A stretch of 64,000 bases of DNA from Deltaproteobacteria bacterium (GTDB lineage Bacteria; Desulfobacterota; Syntrophia; Syntrophales; UBA2210). Positions 1 to 8,096 of this stretch are shown one piece after another. The notes under the pieces are model-generated. The model saw only the letters and a program-made list of their open reading frames with translations. It ran no database searches and was not told the origin of the DNA. Made by a program: the position numbers and the translations under genes. The stretch spans positions 38,488-102,487 of the forward strand of contig JAFDAI010000007.1 of assembly GCA_019313905.1 (NCBI GenBank), in the 5' to 3' direction. How positions within the stretch are numbered: the first letter of the stretch is position 1; each line of letters opens with the position of its first letter.

Positions 1-617
1 CGGTCTTTCTGCAGGCAATTATAGGCATCTTCATAGGCATGATATCCGGATACGCGGGGGGAAAGGTCGATTCGTTTCTGATGCGCATAGCGGACGTCCA
101 GCTTTCATTCTCCACCCTTATGGTTGCTATTATGATCAGCGCCATATTTCAGGTTGCCTTCGGGGTGGGTCGCTACGAACAACTGGCTGTTCCCCTCCTT
201 GTGCTGATCATCGGTCTGTCCGAGTGGCCCCAGTATGCCAGGACGGTGCGGGCCTCTGTGCTGGGTGAAAAAAACAAGGAATATGTGGAGGCCGCTCGTG
301 TTATAGGGCTGAGTTCAAGGAGAATCAGGTGGAGACATATCCTGCCCAACACCATGTCCCCGGTGCTTGTCATTTCCACGATACAGGTGGCAAACGCCGT
401 CATGAGTGAAGCGGCGCTTTCCTTCCTGGGACTGGGCATGCCGATTACCAAACCCTCTCTGGGGTCCCTCATAAACTCCGGCTTTGAGTACATTTTCAGC
501 GGTTCCTGGTGGATTACCCTCTTTCCGGGAATACTGCTGGTAGTCTTCGTACTGGTGATAAATCTACTGGGCGACTGGTTGAGAGACGTGTTGAATCCTA
601 AACTGTACAAGGGGTAA
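1..617 (+). CDS. dppC: Dipeptide/oligopeptide ABC transporter permease, DppC-like (5' partial)
   Basis: Inner-membrane permease of a peptide (Opp/Dpp/nickel) ABC importer. The reading frame is open to the first bases of the window, so the N-terminus lies upstream. About 204 residues are visible. The binding-protein-dependent transport EAA loop is recognisable in the segment EAARVIGLSSRRIRWRHILP, followed by the C-terminal transmembrane helices and LGDWLRDVLNPK, the ending typical of DppC/OppC. It is followed 9 bases later by the ATPase gene dppD, so these genes form one operon whose DppA and DppB partners are presumably upstream of the window. Substrate cannot be told from this part; peptides are the default assignment for the family. 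Confidence 0.92.
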   Translation, partial: VFLQAIIGIFIGMISGYAGGKVDSFLMRIADVQLSFSTLMVAIMISAIFQVAFGVGRYEQLAVPLLVLIIGLSEWPQYARTVRASVLGEKNKEYVEAARVIGLSSRRIRWRHILPNTMSPVLVISTIQVANAVMSEAALSFLGLGMPITKPSLGSLINSGFEYIFSGSWWITLFPGILLVVFVLVINLLGDWLRDVLNPKLYKG

Positions 618-626
618 TAGCCTGTC

Positions 627-1628
627 ATGGACCACCTGCTGGAAGTAAAAGATCTGGAAGTCAAGTTCGGTCTCAGAATGGGTGACCTTACGGCCATAAA
701 CGGCGTGAGTTTCACACTGGACAGGAGTGAGCGTCTCGGGCTGGTTGGAGAAAGCGGGGCAGGCAAATCGGTAACGGGGTTCTCTATCATCAATCTGATA
801 AGCAAACCGGGCTATATCTCCGGAGGCAGTGTCATCTTTGAGGGCAGGGACCTGACCAGGTTGACGGACGAAGGAATGCGTCACATACGCGGAAACCTTA
901 TCAGCATGATATTCCAGGACCCGATGATGACCCTCAACCCCGTTCTTACCATAGGCACCCAGATGGTTGAAACGCTACAGGCGCACATGAACATATCCAG
1001 AAAAAACGCGGAAGATATCGCACTGGAAAAACTGCGAAAGGTTCACATTCCCTCCCCCGAAAAACGCCTGAAACAGTATCCGCACGAGTTCTCGGGGGGA
1101 ATGCGCCAACGCATCGTAATCGCCATCGCCCTTCTTACCGACCCGGCGCTTGTCATAGCGGATGAACCCACAACCGCTCTTGATGTTACCATTCAGGCGG
1201 AAATCATGGATCTGCTTCTTGAATTGTGCGAATCCGAGGGAACGGGGCTTATCCTTATTACGCACGACCTTGCCGTGGTATCGCAGGTAACACAGAAGAT
1301 TGCGGTAATGTATGCCGGCAAGATAGTGGAGGCGGGATCGACTGAAGACATTATCGGCAGCCCGCTGCATCCCTATACACAGGGGCTTATAAAGGCACTC
1401 CCCGACGGTAGCAATCCCGGGGCCAGGCTGAACCAGATACCGGGAGTAATGCCGTCCCTCATCGATATTCCTCCGGGATGCGCGTTTCATCCACGCTGCA
1501 TGATCCGGGGCGACATATGCAGGCATGAATCACCCGCGCTGAGAGAGATATATGGATACCGCAGCATGGTGGCTTGCCATATGCTGGACGCGGCGGAGAA
1601 ACAGGCTGGAGCAAACGTGACGAAATGA
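627..1628 (+). CDS. dppD: Peptide ABC transporter ATP-binding protein, DppD-like
   Basis: Cytoplasmic ATPase subunit that powers the peptide importer together with DppF. The 333 residues match the usual DppD/OppD length. Walker A is GESGAGKS (residues 41-48), the ABC signature lies in FSGGMRQR, Walker B is LVIADEP, and the switch histidine is in LILITHD. The C-terminal oligopeptide-transporter extension carries its cysteine-containing motif (PPGCAFHPRC, then C in GDIC). The ATG start at 627 lies 9 bases after dppC, and its stop overlaps the dppF start (ATGA at 1625-1628), indicating translational coupling. This copy looks intact, unlike the downstream dppF. Confidence 0.95.
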   Translation: MDHLLEVKDLEVKFGLRMGDLTAINGVSFTLDRSERLGLVGESGAGKSVTGFSIINLISKPGYISGGSVIFEGRDLTRLTDEGMRHIRGNLISMIFQDPMMTLNPVLTIGTQMVETLQAHMNISRKNAEDIALEKLRKVHIPSPEKRLKQYPHEFSGGMRQRIVIAIALLTDPALVIADEPTTALDVTIQAEIMDLLLELCESEGTGLILITHDLAVVSQVTQKIAVMYAGKIVEAGSTEDIIGSPLHPYTQGLIKALPDGSNPGARLNQIPGVMPSLIDIPPGCAFHPRCMIRGDICRHESPALREIYGYRSMVACHMLDAAEKQAGANVTK

Positions 1629-2531
1629 AAAACAGACTGATAGACATAAGAAATCTGGTTAAACATTTCGACATATCCGGAGGCCTGCTGGAGCAGATGG
1701 CGCTCAGAAATGGACGCATTGTCAGGGAACGAACCGTTGTAAAGGCGGTCAATGACGTAAGTCTTCTATTATCGCGATGACAGGATTGACGGGTTGACAC
1801 AGCAACAGATGCTGCCCTACCGCGCGAAAATGCAAATGATCTTTCAGGACCCCTATGCCTCGCTGAATCCTCGCATGACGGTGCAACAAACCCTGGAAGA
1901 ACCGATCGTCTTTCATAACCCGTCTATCTCCGGCAGCGAGGTGAAGGACCGGGTGGCCGGGATTATGAAACAGGTTGGGGTAGACCCGAAGTGGGTTGAC
2001 CGTTATCCCCATGAATTCTCAGGGGGACAGAGACAGAGAATCAGCATAGCGAGGGCGCTGATGGTCGATCCAGAGTTCGTGGTGGCCGATGAACCTGTCT
2101 CCGCGCTTGATGTATCCGTGCAGGCACAGATACTCAATCTCCTCATGGACGCGCAAGAACAACGGGGGCTGACCTACATGTTTATCACCCATGATCTCTC
2201 GGTCGTGAGGCACATCAGCTCGCGTGTGGCGGTCATGTATCTTGGGAGAGTGTGCGAACTGGCGCCGACAACAAGTCTGTTCGAATCGCCCAAACACCCC
2301 TACACGCACGCGCTCCTCAGCGCCATCCCCGATCTTTACGACCACAGGCACAAATACATAAAACTGAAGGGCGAGGTACCCACCCCCATAGATCTGCCGC
2401 CCGGATGCGTCTTTCACGGACGATGCCCCCACGCGAACGAACGCTGCTCGCGTGAAATCCCCGCTCTCAATCACCAGGGCCAGGGGGTTTATGTCGCCTG
2501 CCACGCAATCGAAGAGAGACGCCTTAAGTAA
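1625..2531 (+). pseudogene. dppF: dppF-like peptide ABC ATPase, frameshifted and lacking Walker A
   Basis: Second ATPase of the peptide importer, apparently broken. The first part (1625-1780, frame 2) starts MKNRLIDIRNLVKHF and runs to KAVNDVSL, which normally precedes the Walker A segment, then hits TGA at 1778-1780. The rest (about 1761-2531, frame 3) resumes at VFYYRDDRIDGLTQQQMLPY and keeps the Q-loop (MIFQDP), signature (FSGGQRQRIS), Walker B (FVVADEP), switch His and the C-terminal oligopeptide domain. The roughly 35-40 residues normally between these parts, including GxSGCGKS(T), are absent, so about 110-120 bases (3n+2) seem deleted near 1759-1765. It may be a real inactivating deletion or an assembly collapse. 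Without Walker A the subunit could not hydrolyse ATP. Confidence 0.8.
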
Positions 2532-2549
2532 CAGTGCGAATGAATATAA

Positions 2550-3176
2550 ATGAATATAGAAGATATTGAACTGAAGGAAATAAAGGGATTCATCGCGCCG
2601 GAGGAGGCCATGCGCCTCTATGAGCTGGCAAGAGAGGCAAGTCGCGTCGGCCCCTGCCTGGAGATAGGAAGCTACTGTGGAAAGACCGCCTCTTACATCG
2701 GCATGGGTTGCAAAGAAAATGGGGGCATACTTTTCTCCATTGATCACCACCGGGGATCGGAAGAACAACAGCCGGGAGAGGAATATTTCGATCCGGATCT
2801 TCTGGAAGAAGAAACCGGTCTGATAGACACCTTCAGGATATTCAGAAAGACCATAAGTGACCTCGGGTTGGAAAACACGGTGATTCCCATAGTCGCCCGA
2901 TCGGAAGTCGCAGCCAGATCATGGGCCACACCGCTCAGCATGGTATTTATCGACGGCGGTCACACATTTGAGGCAGCTATTACTGATTATAACTGCTGGA
3001 CCCCACATATCCTCCCGGGAGGATTCCTCGCAATCCACGACATCTTTCCCGACCCGTCAAAGGGAGGACAGGCGCCCTGGCACATATACAATCTGGCCCT
3101 CGCCTCCGGCCTCTTCACCGAACTGCCAATGATAAACACCCTGGGAATATTGAGAAGAAAAGAGGTCAGGCCCTAA
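2550..3176 (+). CDS. Class I SAM-dependent methyltransferase (Methyltransf_24 type)
   Basis: Probable small-molecule or glycan methyltransferase of 208 residues. The SAM-binding Rossmann motif I is CLEIGSYCGKTA (about residues 36-47), followed by an acidic strand-2 residue in FSIDHH. MVFIDGGHTFEAAITD is the IDGxHxYxxxxxD motif of the Methyltransf_24 family, and PGGFLAIHDIF is the metal-site-like motif seen in cephalosporin-hydroxylase-like enzymes. The start lies 18 bases after dppF without a strong ribosome-binding site. The 3' end overlaps the oppositely oriented radical SAM gene by 4 bases. Substrate is unknown. Confidence 0.85.
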   Translation: MNIEDIELKEIKGFIAPEEAMRLYELAREASRVGPCLEIGSYCGKTASYIGMGCKENGGILFSIDHHRGSEEQQPGEEYFDPDLLEEETGLIDTFRIFRKTISDLGLENTVIPIVARSEVAARSWATPLSMVFIDGGHTFEAAITDYNCWTPHILPGGFLAIHDIFPDPSKGGQAPWHIYNLALASGLFTELPMINTLGILRRKEVRP

Positions 3177-4762
3177 TTCACGTCAACTCTGTTGTTATGC
3201 GTCCAGTACCACTCAAGGCTGTCTCCCGCTCGCTCCGGTTTGAGGTAGCCGGCATCGATAAAATCCTCTATGGTTTTGCGAACCAGCATGGAATCAAAAC
3301 CGGTCACCTCTTCGATCCTCCCACAAAGCATATCAACTGTTCCATTATCTGACGCATGATTCATGGGAAAACGGCCACAGGTCTCGATCAGATCTTCGGA
3401 GAGGAGTTTATAGACAAGCTGCATCCTGAAATGCCCTTCGATTCTGAAATTGTTTTCCGGCAGGCCCCTCCCCTCTCTGTAATCGTGCACCTGCTTTTCC
3501 CATTCATCATTTATTTCCCTGTCAAATGCCGCCACAAATTCTTCAATATCTTCAGGCGAGAGTCTTGATGTCCTGACAATCGCGCTGTTTGCGTCATAAC
3601 GGGACCAGTCATCAGTCAGGATTTCAAGGTCGTATTCTTCAATCTTTTCACGAACAGTGGTTCCGAGGAAAGGAGCAAGAAAGTGGTATCCGTAGGGAAT
3701 TCCGAGACTTTGTGAAACTTTCAGCGTGTCTCTGAGGGTTTTGGGTGACTCTCCGGGGAGACCCACCATAAAGGACGCATGAGCCAGGATTCCCGCTTCT
3801 TTGCACATTCTGACTGCATTTCTTGCCTGGTCAAGCGTGATACCCTTTTTTATGCGCTTCAGCATCTCCGGATTGCCTGACTCTATGCCAAAACTGACGC
3901 TGTCACACCCGGCCTCGCGCATGAGTTCGAGGATCTCCCGGTCAACAGTGTTAACCCGCGAGAAGGCACTCCATTTGAAATCAAGCCCGCGTCTTAAGAT
4001 CTCTCTACATACCTTGCGAACCCTTGCCTTATTCGATGTAAAGAGATCGTCCGCTATATTTATCCTGGAAATGCCGTAAGACAATATCTGCTCTATCTCA
4101 TCCATGACATATTCCACCTTTCGGTAGCGAACCTTTTTCCCCACCATGCGTCTTCCCTGGCAGAATATGCACAAATTCGGGCACCCTCTGCTTGTTATTA
4201 TACTGACCGGAAAGCCAAGCGCCCGGTATCTCGACATGGGGAGCAGATGCCGCGCCGGCATGGGAATCGAATCAAGATCGCCTATCAGTTTCCTCGGCCC
4301 TGTGACAACAATCCTACCGTCCTGTTTGAACGCGAGCCCCTTTATATCCGGCCAGTTGCTGCTATCCATCAGATGGGGGACAAGTTCTATGATGGTCTTC
4401 TCGCCCTCACCCATAACCAGCAGGTCTATCTCCGGATATGTCTCAAGAGCGCCCTCGGCATCGAATGATACGTGGGGGCCGCCCATCATAGTCACCACGG
4501 AGGGCCGATGTTTTTTCGCGGTCCTTATTATATCCGCGGCCACGGGAAAGTTCATGGTCACAGAGGTGGCGCCTACGACATCCGGTTCGAAGGCGTCAAT
4601 CTCTTCTTTTAACTTTTTCGGTGTATAACGGGATACAATGTAATCGATAATTTTTACATGACAACCGGCTGCTTCAAACACGGCTGCCACGTAAGAGACA
4701 CCCAGCGGCGGCGCGGGGGCCTCCTCAAGGGGATATGGAGGGGCAATGATAGCGACTTTCAC
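3173..4762 (-). CDS. B12-binding-domain radical SAM protein
   Basis: Radical SAM enzyme with an N-terminal cobalamin-binding-like domain, 529 residues. The N-terminus (MKVAIIAPPYPLEEAPAPPLG) has the P-x2-PLG pattern of B12-binding radical SAM proteins, followed by DVVGATSVT and MMGGPHVSF. The canonical DxHxxG of tight B12 binders is not evident. The [4Fe-4S] motif is C-x3-C-x2-C in SRGCPNLCIFCQG, near residue 200. SFGIESGNPEMLKRIKKG is typical of the Elp3/MiaB/NifB-like radical SAM core. The C-terminal 120 residues are variable. Members methylate or rearrange lipids, cofactors and antibiotics, but no substrate can be assigned. The gene is convergent with the methyltransferase at 2550 (4-base overlap) and stands alone on its strand. 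Confidence 0.88.
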   Translation of the reverse strand: MKVAIIAPPYPLEEAPAPPLGVSYVAAVFEAAGCHVKIIDYIVSRYTPKKLKEEIDAFEPDVVGATSVTMNFPVAADIIRTAKKHRPSVVTMMGGPHVSFDAEGALETYPEIDLLVMGEGEKTIIELVPHLMDSSNWPDIKGLAFKQDGRIVVTGPRKLIGDLDSIPMPARHLLPMSRYRALGFPVSIITSRGCPNLCIFCQGRRMVGKKVRYRKVEYVMDEIEQILSYGISRINIADDLFTSNKARVRKVCREILRRGLDFKWSAFSRVNTVDREILELMREAGCDSVSFGIESGNPEMLKRIKKGITLDQARNAVRMCKEAGILAHASFMVGLPGESPKTLRDTLKVSQSLGIPYGYHFLAPFLGTTVREKIEEYDLEILTDDWSRYDANSAIVRTSRLSPEDIEEFVAAFDREINDEWEKQVHDYREGRGLPENNFRIEGHFRMQLVYKLLSEDLIETCGRFPMNHASDNGTVDMLCGRIEEVTGFDSMLVRKTIEDFIDAGYLKPERAGDSLEWYWTHNNRVDVN

Positions 4763-4818
4763 AGGTAAACCAGTATTCTCGGAAATCTCAGGGCCCGACC
4801 CCTGTTATTTCTGTTGTT

Positions 4819-4976
4819 TAGTGTCCATCCAGAAATGAGATGGTTTTCTCAAGGTCAAGGAAGACGATCCCGATTCTATCGGGATTAACCACAGGAATAC
4901 ATTGAAGTATTTCGAGGATTAAAATCCGAGCCTGACGCAGAGATTGTGGGAAATAGCCATTTATAGATGGACACTA
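4819..4976. repeat. MITE-like inverted-repeat element (11-bp perfect terminal repeats)
   Basis: A 158-base non-coding segment bounded by TAGTGTCCATC (4819-4829) and its exact complement GATGGACACTA (4966-4976). Similarity extends imperfectly inward over the next 9 or so bases. It contains an internal hairpin ATCCCGAT-tct-ATCGGGAT (4867-4885). No open frame is present. Its right terminal triplet, CTA on the plus strand, is the TAG stop of the acyltransferase gene read on the minus strand. This resembles a non-autonomous mobile repeat; no target duplication could be confirmed. Confidence 0.65.
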
Positions 4977-5882
4977 TTTAGCGATTTCATACTCTCTCAT
5001 AAGACTCTCTATCAGTTCATCCTTTTCATGCCACAATTTACTCACCCAGGCCTGGAAACGTTCTCTGAAGACAGGATCGTCCTGATAATTTCCATATAGA
5101 AATTCCTCCGGTATTATAAGCTTTTTCACTCTTACAACAACCCGGGAAAGACGCCCGCAGAGAAGATCCCAGAATTCGACAGACCCTTCAGGATAGACTA
5201 CCGTTACATCAAGCATATTGGTTATCTTCCCTGTCATCGCACTGATGGCAAAGGCGAACCCACCTGCCTTCGGACGCAGCAGATGATGGTAGGGGGATTT
5301 CTGTTTCCTGTGTTTCTCGGGTCTGAATCGCGTCCCCTCAATGAAATTCAGTATGGAAACAGGCGAATGCTTGTACCGTTCACACGCCTTTCGGGTCACT
5401 TCCAGATCCTTACCTCGAAGCTCGGGATGTTGTTCAAGAAAATCCTTTGAATAGCGCTTCATGAATGGGTAATCCAGCGCCCACCACGCGGTCCCAAGCA
5501 TAGGTATCCAGAAGAGTTCCTGCTTGAGAAAAAATTTCAGGAAAGGAATGCGACCGGTAAATATCTTGATCATAACAATGATATCCGTCCAAGACTGATG
5601 ATTGCTGTTGACGAAATACCACTCATCGAGGCTCAGATTATCTATTCCTTCCACATCCCACGAGATCTTCTGCGTCAGCTTAAGTATAAATATGATCCCC
5701 CACATCCAGCTTGTGGCTGTTTTCATCAGCATGCGCGCACATATCCGCTGCCAGGCAGGCAAACGTATGATAAACTTCAACAGCGACAAGATATAGACGG
5801 GAATCATAAAAAAAAGCGTGTTCAGCACCACAATCACAATCGACACAACACCCAGGATATATGACGGCAAAAAAGACAGCAT
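4974..5882 (-). CDS. Membrane 1-acyl-glycerol-3-phosphate acyltransferase family protein (YihG-like)
   Basis: Membrane-bound acyltransferase of 302 residues that probably transfers fatty acyl chains to lysophospholipid or a related glycerolipid at the inner membrane. Hydrophobic segments lie at about residues 8-40 and 55-70. The catalytic block I is NHQSWTD (H-x4-D) near residue 93, the acceptor-binding block is FIEGTRF near 180, and block IV has VYPEG. The arrangement and length resemble the E. coli YihG/YihG-like family. It is the last gene of a minus-strand run, 11 bases downstream of lemA, so co-transcription is likely. The stop codon lies in the terminal repeat of a MITE-like element. 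Confidence 0.85.
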   Translation of the reverse strand: MLSFLPSYILGVVSIVIVVLNTLFFMIPVYILSLLKFIIRLPAWQRICARMLMKTATSWMWGIIFILKLTQKISWDVEGIDNLSLDEWYFVNSNHQSWTDIIVMIKIFTGRIPFLKFFLKQELFWIPMLGTAWWALDYPFMKRYSKDFLEQHPELRGKDLEVTRKACERYKHSPVSILNFIEGTRFRPEKHRKQKSPYHHLLRPKAGGFAFAISAMTGKITNMLDVTVVYPEGSVEFWDLLCGRLSRVVVRVKKLIIPEEFLYGNYQDDPVFRERFQAWVSKLWHEKDELIESLMREYEIAK

Positions 5883-5893
5883 GACAGCGCCTC

Positions 5894-6469
5894 CTAGAAC
5901 TTGACTTCTGGAACCCCCTTGGCGGATTCGGGAACATCGAAAAACTCCGCTTTCGTGAATCCGAACATGCCCGCCATGATGTTGGACGGGAAGGTCCTGA
6001 TCTTGACATTATACGTCTTCACTGTCTCATTATAGCGTCTTCTCTCAACCGCTATCCTGTTTTCCGTGCCGGCCAGTTCATCCTGAAGCCTGATAAAATT
6101 CTGGTTTGACTTAATATCGGGATAGCGTTCAACGGTGACGAGCAATCTGCTCAACGCTCCTGTCAACTGGTTATTCGCGGCTATCTTGTCGGGGATGTTT
6201 TTCGCTTCTCCCACTTTCGCCCGAGCCTCGGTAACACCTATAAAGACTTCTTTCTCCTGTTTGGCAAAACCCTTCACAGTCTCCACAAGGTTCGGTATAA
6301 GGTCATACCTCCGCTGTAACTGATTTTCCACCTGAGCCCACGACGCCTTCACTCCTTCGTCAAGCGTTACAAAACTGTTGTAAGCACCCTTTATGCTGGA
6401 ATAAAACATCAACAAAATCACGGCTATCACCGCAACCGTAATTAATAGATTCCTCTTGCCTCTCGTCAT
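5894..6469 (-). CDS. lemA: LemA family protein
   Basis: LemA-family membrane-anchored protein of unknown biochemical role, 191 residues. There is one N-terminal transmembrane helix (about residues 7-27), then YNSFVTLDEGVKASWAQVEN, which closely fits the family consensus, followed by the conserved QLQRRYDLIPNLVETVKGFA and the characteristic FNxxI-type stretch YNVKIRTFPSNIMAGMFGF. The start has an excellent ribosome-binding site (GGGAGGA). LemA genes are very commonly adjacent to TPM-domain genes; here a nucleotidyltransferase gene lies between the two. Inferred role: envelope-associated scaffold acting with the TPM protein. Confidence 0.95.
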   Translation of the reverse strand: MTRGKRNLLITVAVIAVILLMFYSSIKGAYNSFVTLDEGVKASWAQVENQLQRRYDLIPNLVETVKGFAKQEKEVFIGVTEARAKVGEAKNIPDKIAANNQLTGALSRLLVTVERYPDIKSNQNFIRLQDELAGTENRIAVERRRYNETVKTYNVKIRTFPSNIMAGMFGFTKAEFFDVPESAKGVPEVKF

Positions 6470-6514
6470 TTGTATATTCCTCCCTGTTATTTAGATAAAG
6501 ACTTGAATTTTCCC

Positions 6515-7240
6515 CTACTCCAGTTCATCAACAAATTCCCACAATCTTCTTACCTCTACAAGATAAGTCATGAAGATATCGCTTATCTCGGAGGACACAA
6601 ATTTTTTCTTTTCTTCCTTTATGTCCAGACAATTCATAAAAACATTCCCGTCAACCGGAATTTCACGGGCGAGCGCTTCCACAATCTCTCGTCTGGAAGA
6701 GGGAATTTTCACGCCCTTGAGATAGAGAAGCCCTCCGAAAATAGAGACAAAGGCGGTTATCGACTCCCCTGTCAGCGCCTTTATCATCCTGGATTTTCCT
6801 CCTGTTTCCAGAAATCTCTCCCTCAGAAGAAGCAGTTTCCCCTTGATTTCACGTTCACATTGTAGTCTCAGATGGCGTGATTCGAAGGATATGTCTTTCA
6901 GCACATCTTCACCATACACGAGGACATACTCTTTCTGCATATTGAGGAATTCAAGCGGATACGAATCCAGAGAAGAGGCAATGTACGATTTTGTCATGAA
7001 CAGCGGAGTTGCCACGTTCTTTTTCCGCCACCTGGAAACCGTTTCAATCGCTTTGTCCAGATGATCTATGGCCTCTTCGGAAAGGACTATCATAAAATTC
7101 AGGTCCGATTTTCCCGGTCTGTAGTCTCTCCCCGCCGCACTGCCGTAAAGGATAACTGATATGAGAGCGTCGCCATATATCTTCCTGTAATCACCAGTGA
7201 TATCGGGAAATATTTCTTCCGGTTTATCTATTTTTGCCAT
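6515..7240 (-). CDS. Nucleotidyltransferase-domain protein (NTP_transf_2-like)
   Basis: Putative nucleotidyltransferase of about 241 residues. ISVILYGSAAGRDYRPGKSD gives the GS-x-(A/R)-G...SD-type fold motif; the metal-binding D-x-D is replaced by SDLNFMIVL, which keeps one acidic residue, so catalytic activity is uncertain. The C-terminal helical region resembles HEPN-like or kanamycin-nucleotidyltransferase helper domains. The frame is open upstream to a TTG that overlaps the TPM stop (TTGA, 7288-7291). I prefer the ATG at 7240, which has GGAGGA about 10 bases upstream. Its position between the TPM and LemA genes suggests a shared transcript; no substrate is inferable. Confidence 0.75.
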   Translation of the reverse strand: MAKIDKPEEIFPDITGDYRKIYGDALISVILYGSAAGRDYRPGKSDLNFMIVLSEEAIDHLDKAIETVSRWRKKNVATPLFMTKSYIASSLDSYPLEFLNMQKEYVLVYGEDVLKDISFESRHLRLQCEREIKGKLLLLRERFLETGGKSRMIKALTGESITAFVSIFGGLLYLKGVKIPSSRREIVEALAREIPVDGNVFMNCLDIKEEKKKFVSSEISDIFMTYLVEVRRLWEFVDELE

Positions 7241-7287
7241 CTTTCCGACTTCCTCCATAGTATTAAAAATCGACAGGATGTTCAGGG

Positions 7288-8067
7288 TCAAAATCCCCGT
7301 CCGGCGCCGCCGCCACCACTCATGCCTCCGCCGAAACCTCCGAAACCGCCTCCAAATCCCCCGCCGAAGCCGCCTCCTCCTCTGCCGCCCATCATAAGCA
7401 TAAGGAGTATAAAGGGAAGCATCCTCCTCCCCTGTCTGGTACCCAGCAGAAGAGACATAACAATAAAAAGCATGATAAGAGAGAAGATGCTGCCACCCTT
7501 CTTTTCTCTTGATACCGGCTGCCGACGCGTCTGTGGCGTCCCGGATAGAGAAACACCAGCGTCTTTCGCGATTACCGACGACACGGCCGCCACCGCACCT
7601 GACAATCCCCTGCCATAATCGCCCTTCCTGAGATAGGGAATCACATACTGGTCCAGGATATTTCCAACGAGACCGTCCGGAAGTATACCCTCGACACCAT
7701 ATCCCGTCTCAATCCTGACCCTTCTCTCATTTACGGCAAGAAATATCAGGACCCCCTTGTCCTCGCCCTTTTTGCCAATACCCCATGCTTCATACAATCT
7801 GTTCGCGTAGTCGCCGGGATTATCACCCCCGATCTCTTTCATGGTGGCTACTACCACTGAAGTCCCCGTCTTTTCAAGAACCTCACGCGACAGGGACTCC
7901 ATGAACTGCTTATTCTGTGGCGAAATAACGCCCGCGAAATCGTTGACCGCGCCTATGGGTCTCGGGAGATCGTTACTGCCATACACACAGGTAGCAATCA
8001 GGCACACCATCACTGTTACAATGAGTGAACCAACTATTCTCGTTTTCAAATCAGGATTCCCCTCCAT
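7288..8067 (-). CDS. TPM-domain protein (YgcG family), exported
   Basis: TPM (TLP18.3/Psb32/MOLO-1) domain protein of 259 residues. An N-terminal hydrophobic signal (about residues 10-29) precedes the TPM core: VNDFAGVIS, then GTSVVVATMKEI, GIGKKGEDKGVLIFLAVNERRVRIE and GYGVEGILPDG, all near consensus. A second membrane helix (about 195-210) is followed by a glycine-rich tail ending GGGGAGRGF, as usual in the family. The ATG at 8067 lacks a good ribosome-binding site; a TTG at 8049 has GGAGGGG 9 bases upstream and may be the true start. It partners functionally with LemA in many genomes, but the activity is not established. Confidence 0.92.
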   Translation of the reverse strand: MEGNPDLKTRIVGSLIVTVMVCLIATCVYGSNDLPRPIGAVNDFAGVISPQNKQFMESLSREVLEKTGTSVVVATMKEIGGDNPGDYANRLYEAWGIGKKGEDKGVLIFLAVNERRVRIETGYGVEGILPDGLVGNILDQYVIPYLRKGDYGRGLSGAVAAVSSVIAKDAGVSLSGTPQTRRQPVSREKKGGSIFSLIMLFIVMSLLLGTRQGRRMLPFILLMLMMGGRGGGGFGGGFGGGFGGFGGGMSGGGGAGRGF

Positions 8068-8096
8068 AGGATCTGTGAAATACCGATAAAAAAGAA

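Noticed and set aside
173..805. Minus-strand open frame opposite dppC and dppD
   Set aside because: It is a shadow of the two plus-strand genes, with no ribosome-binding site and low-complexity basic composition. The same applies to the other long antisense frames, for example 15362-16162 (dnaK) and 12426-13301 (leuS).
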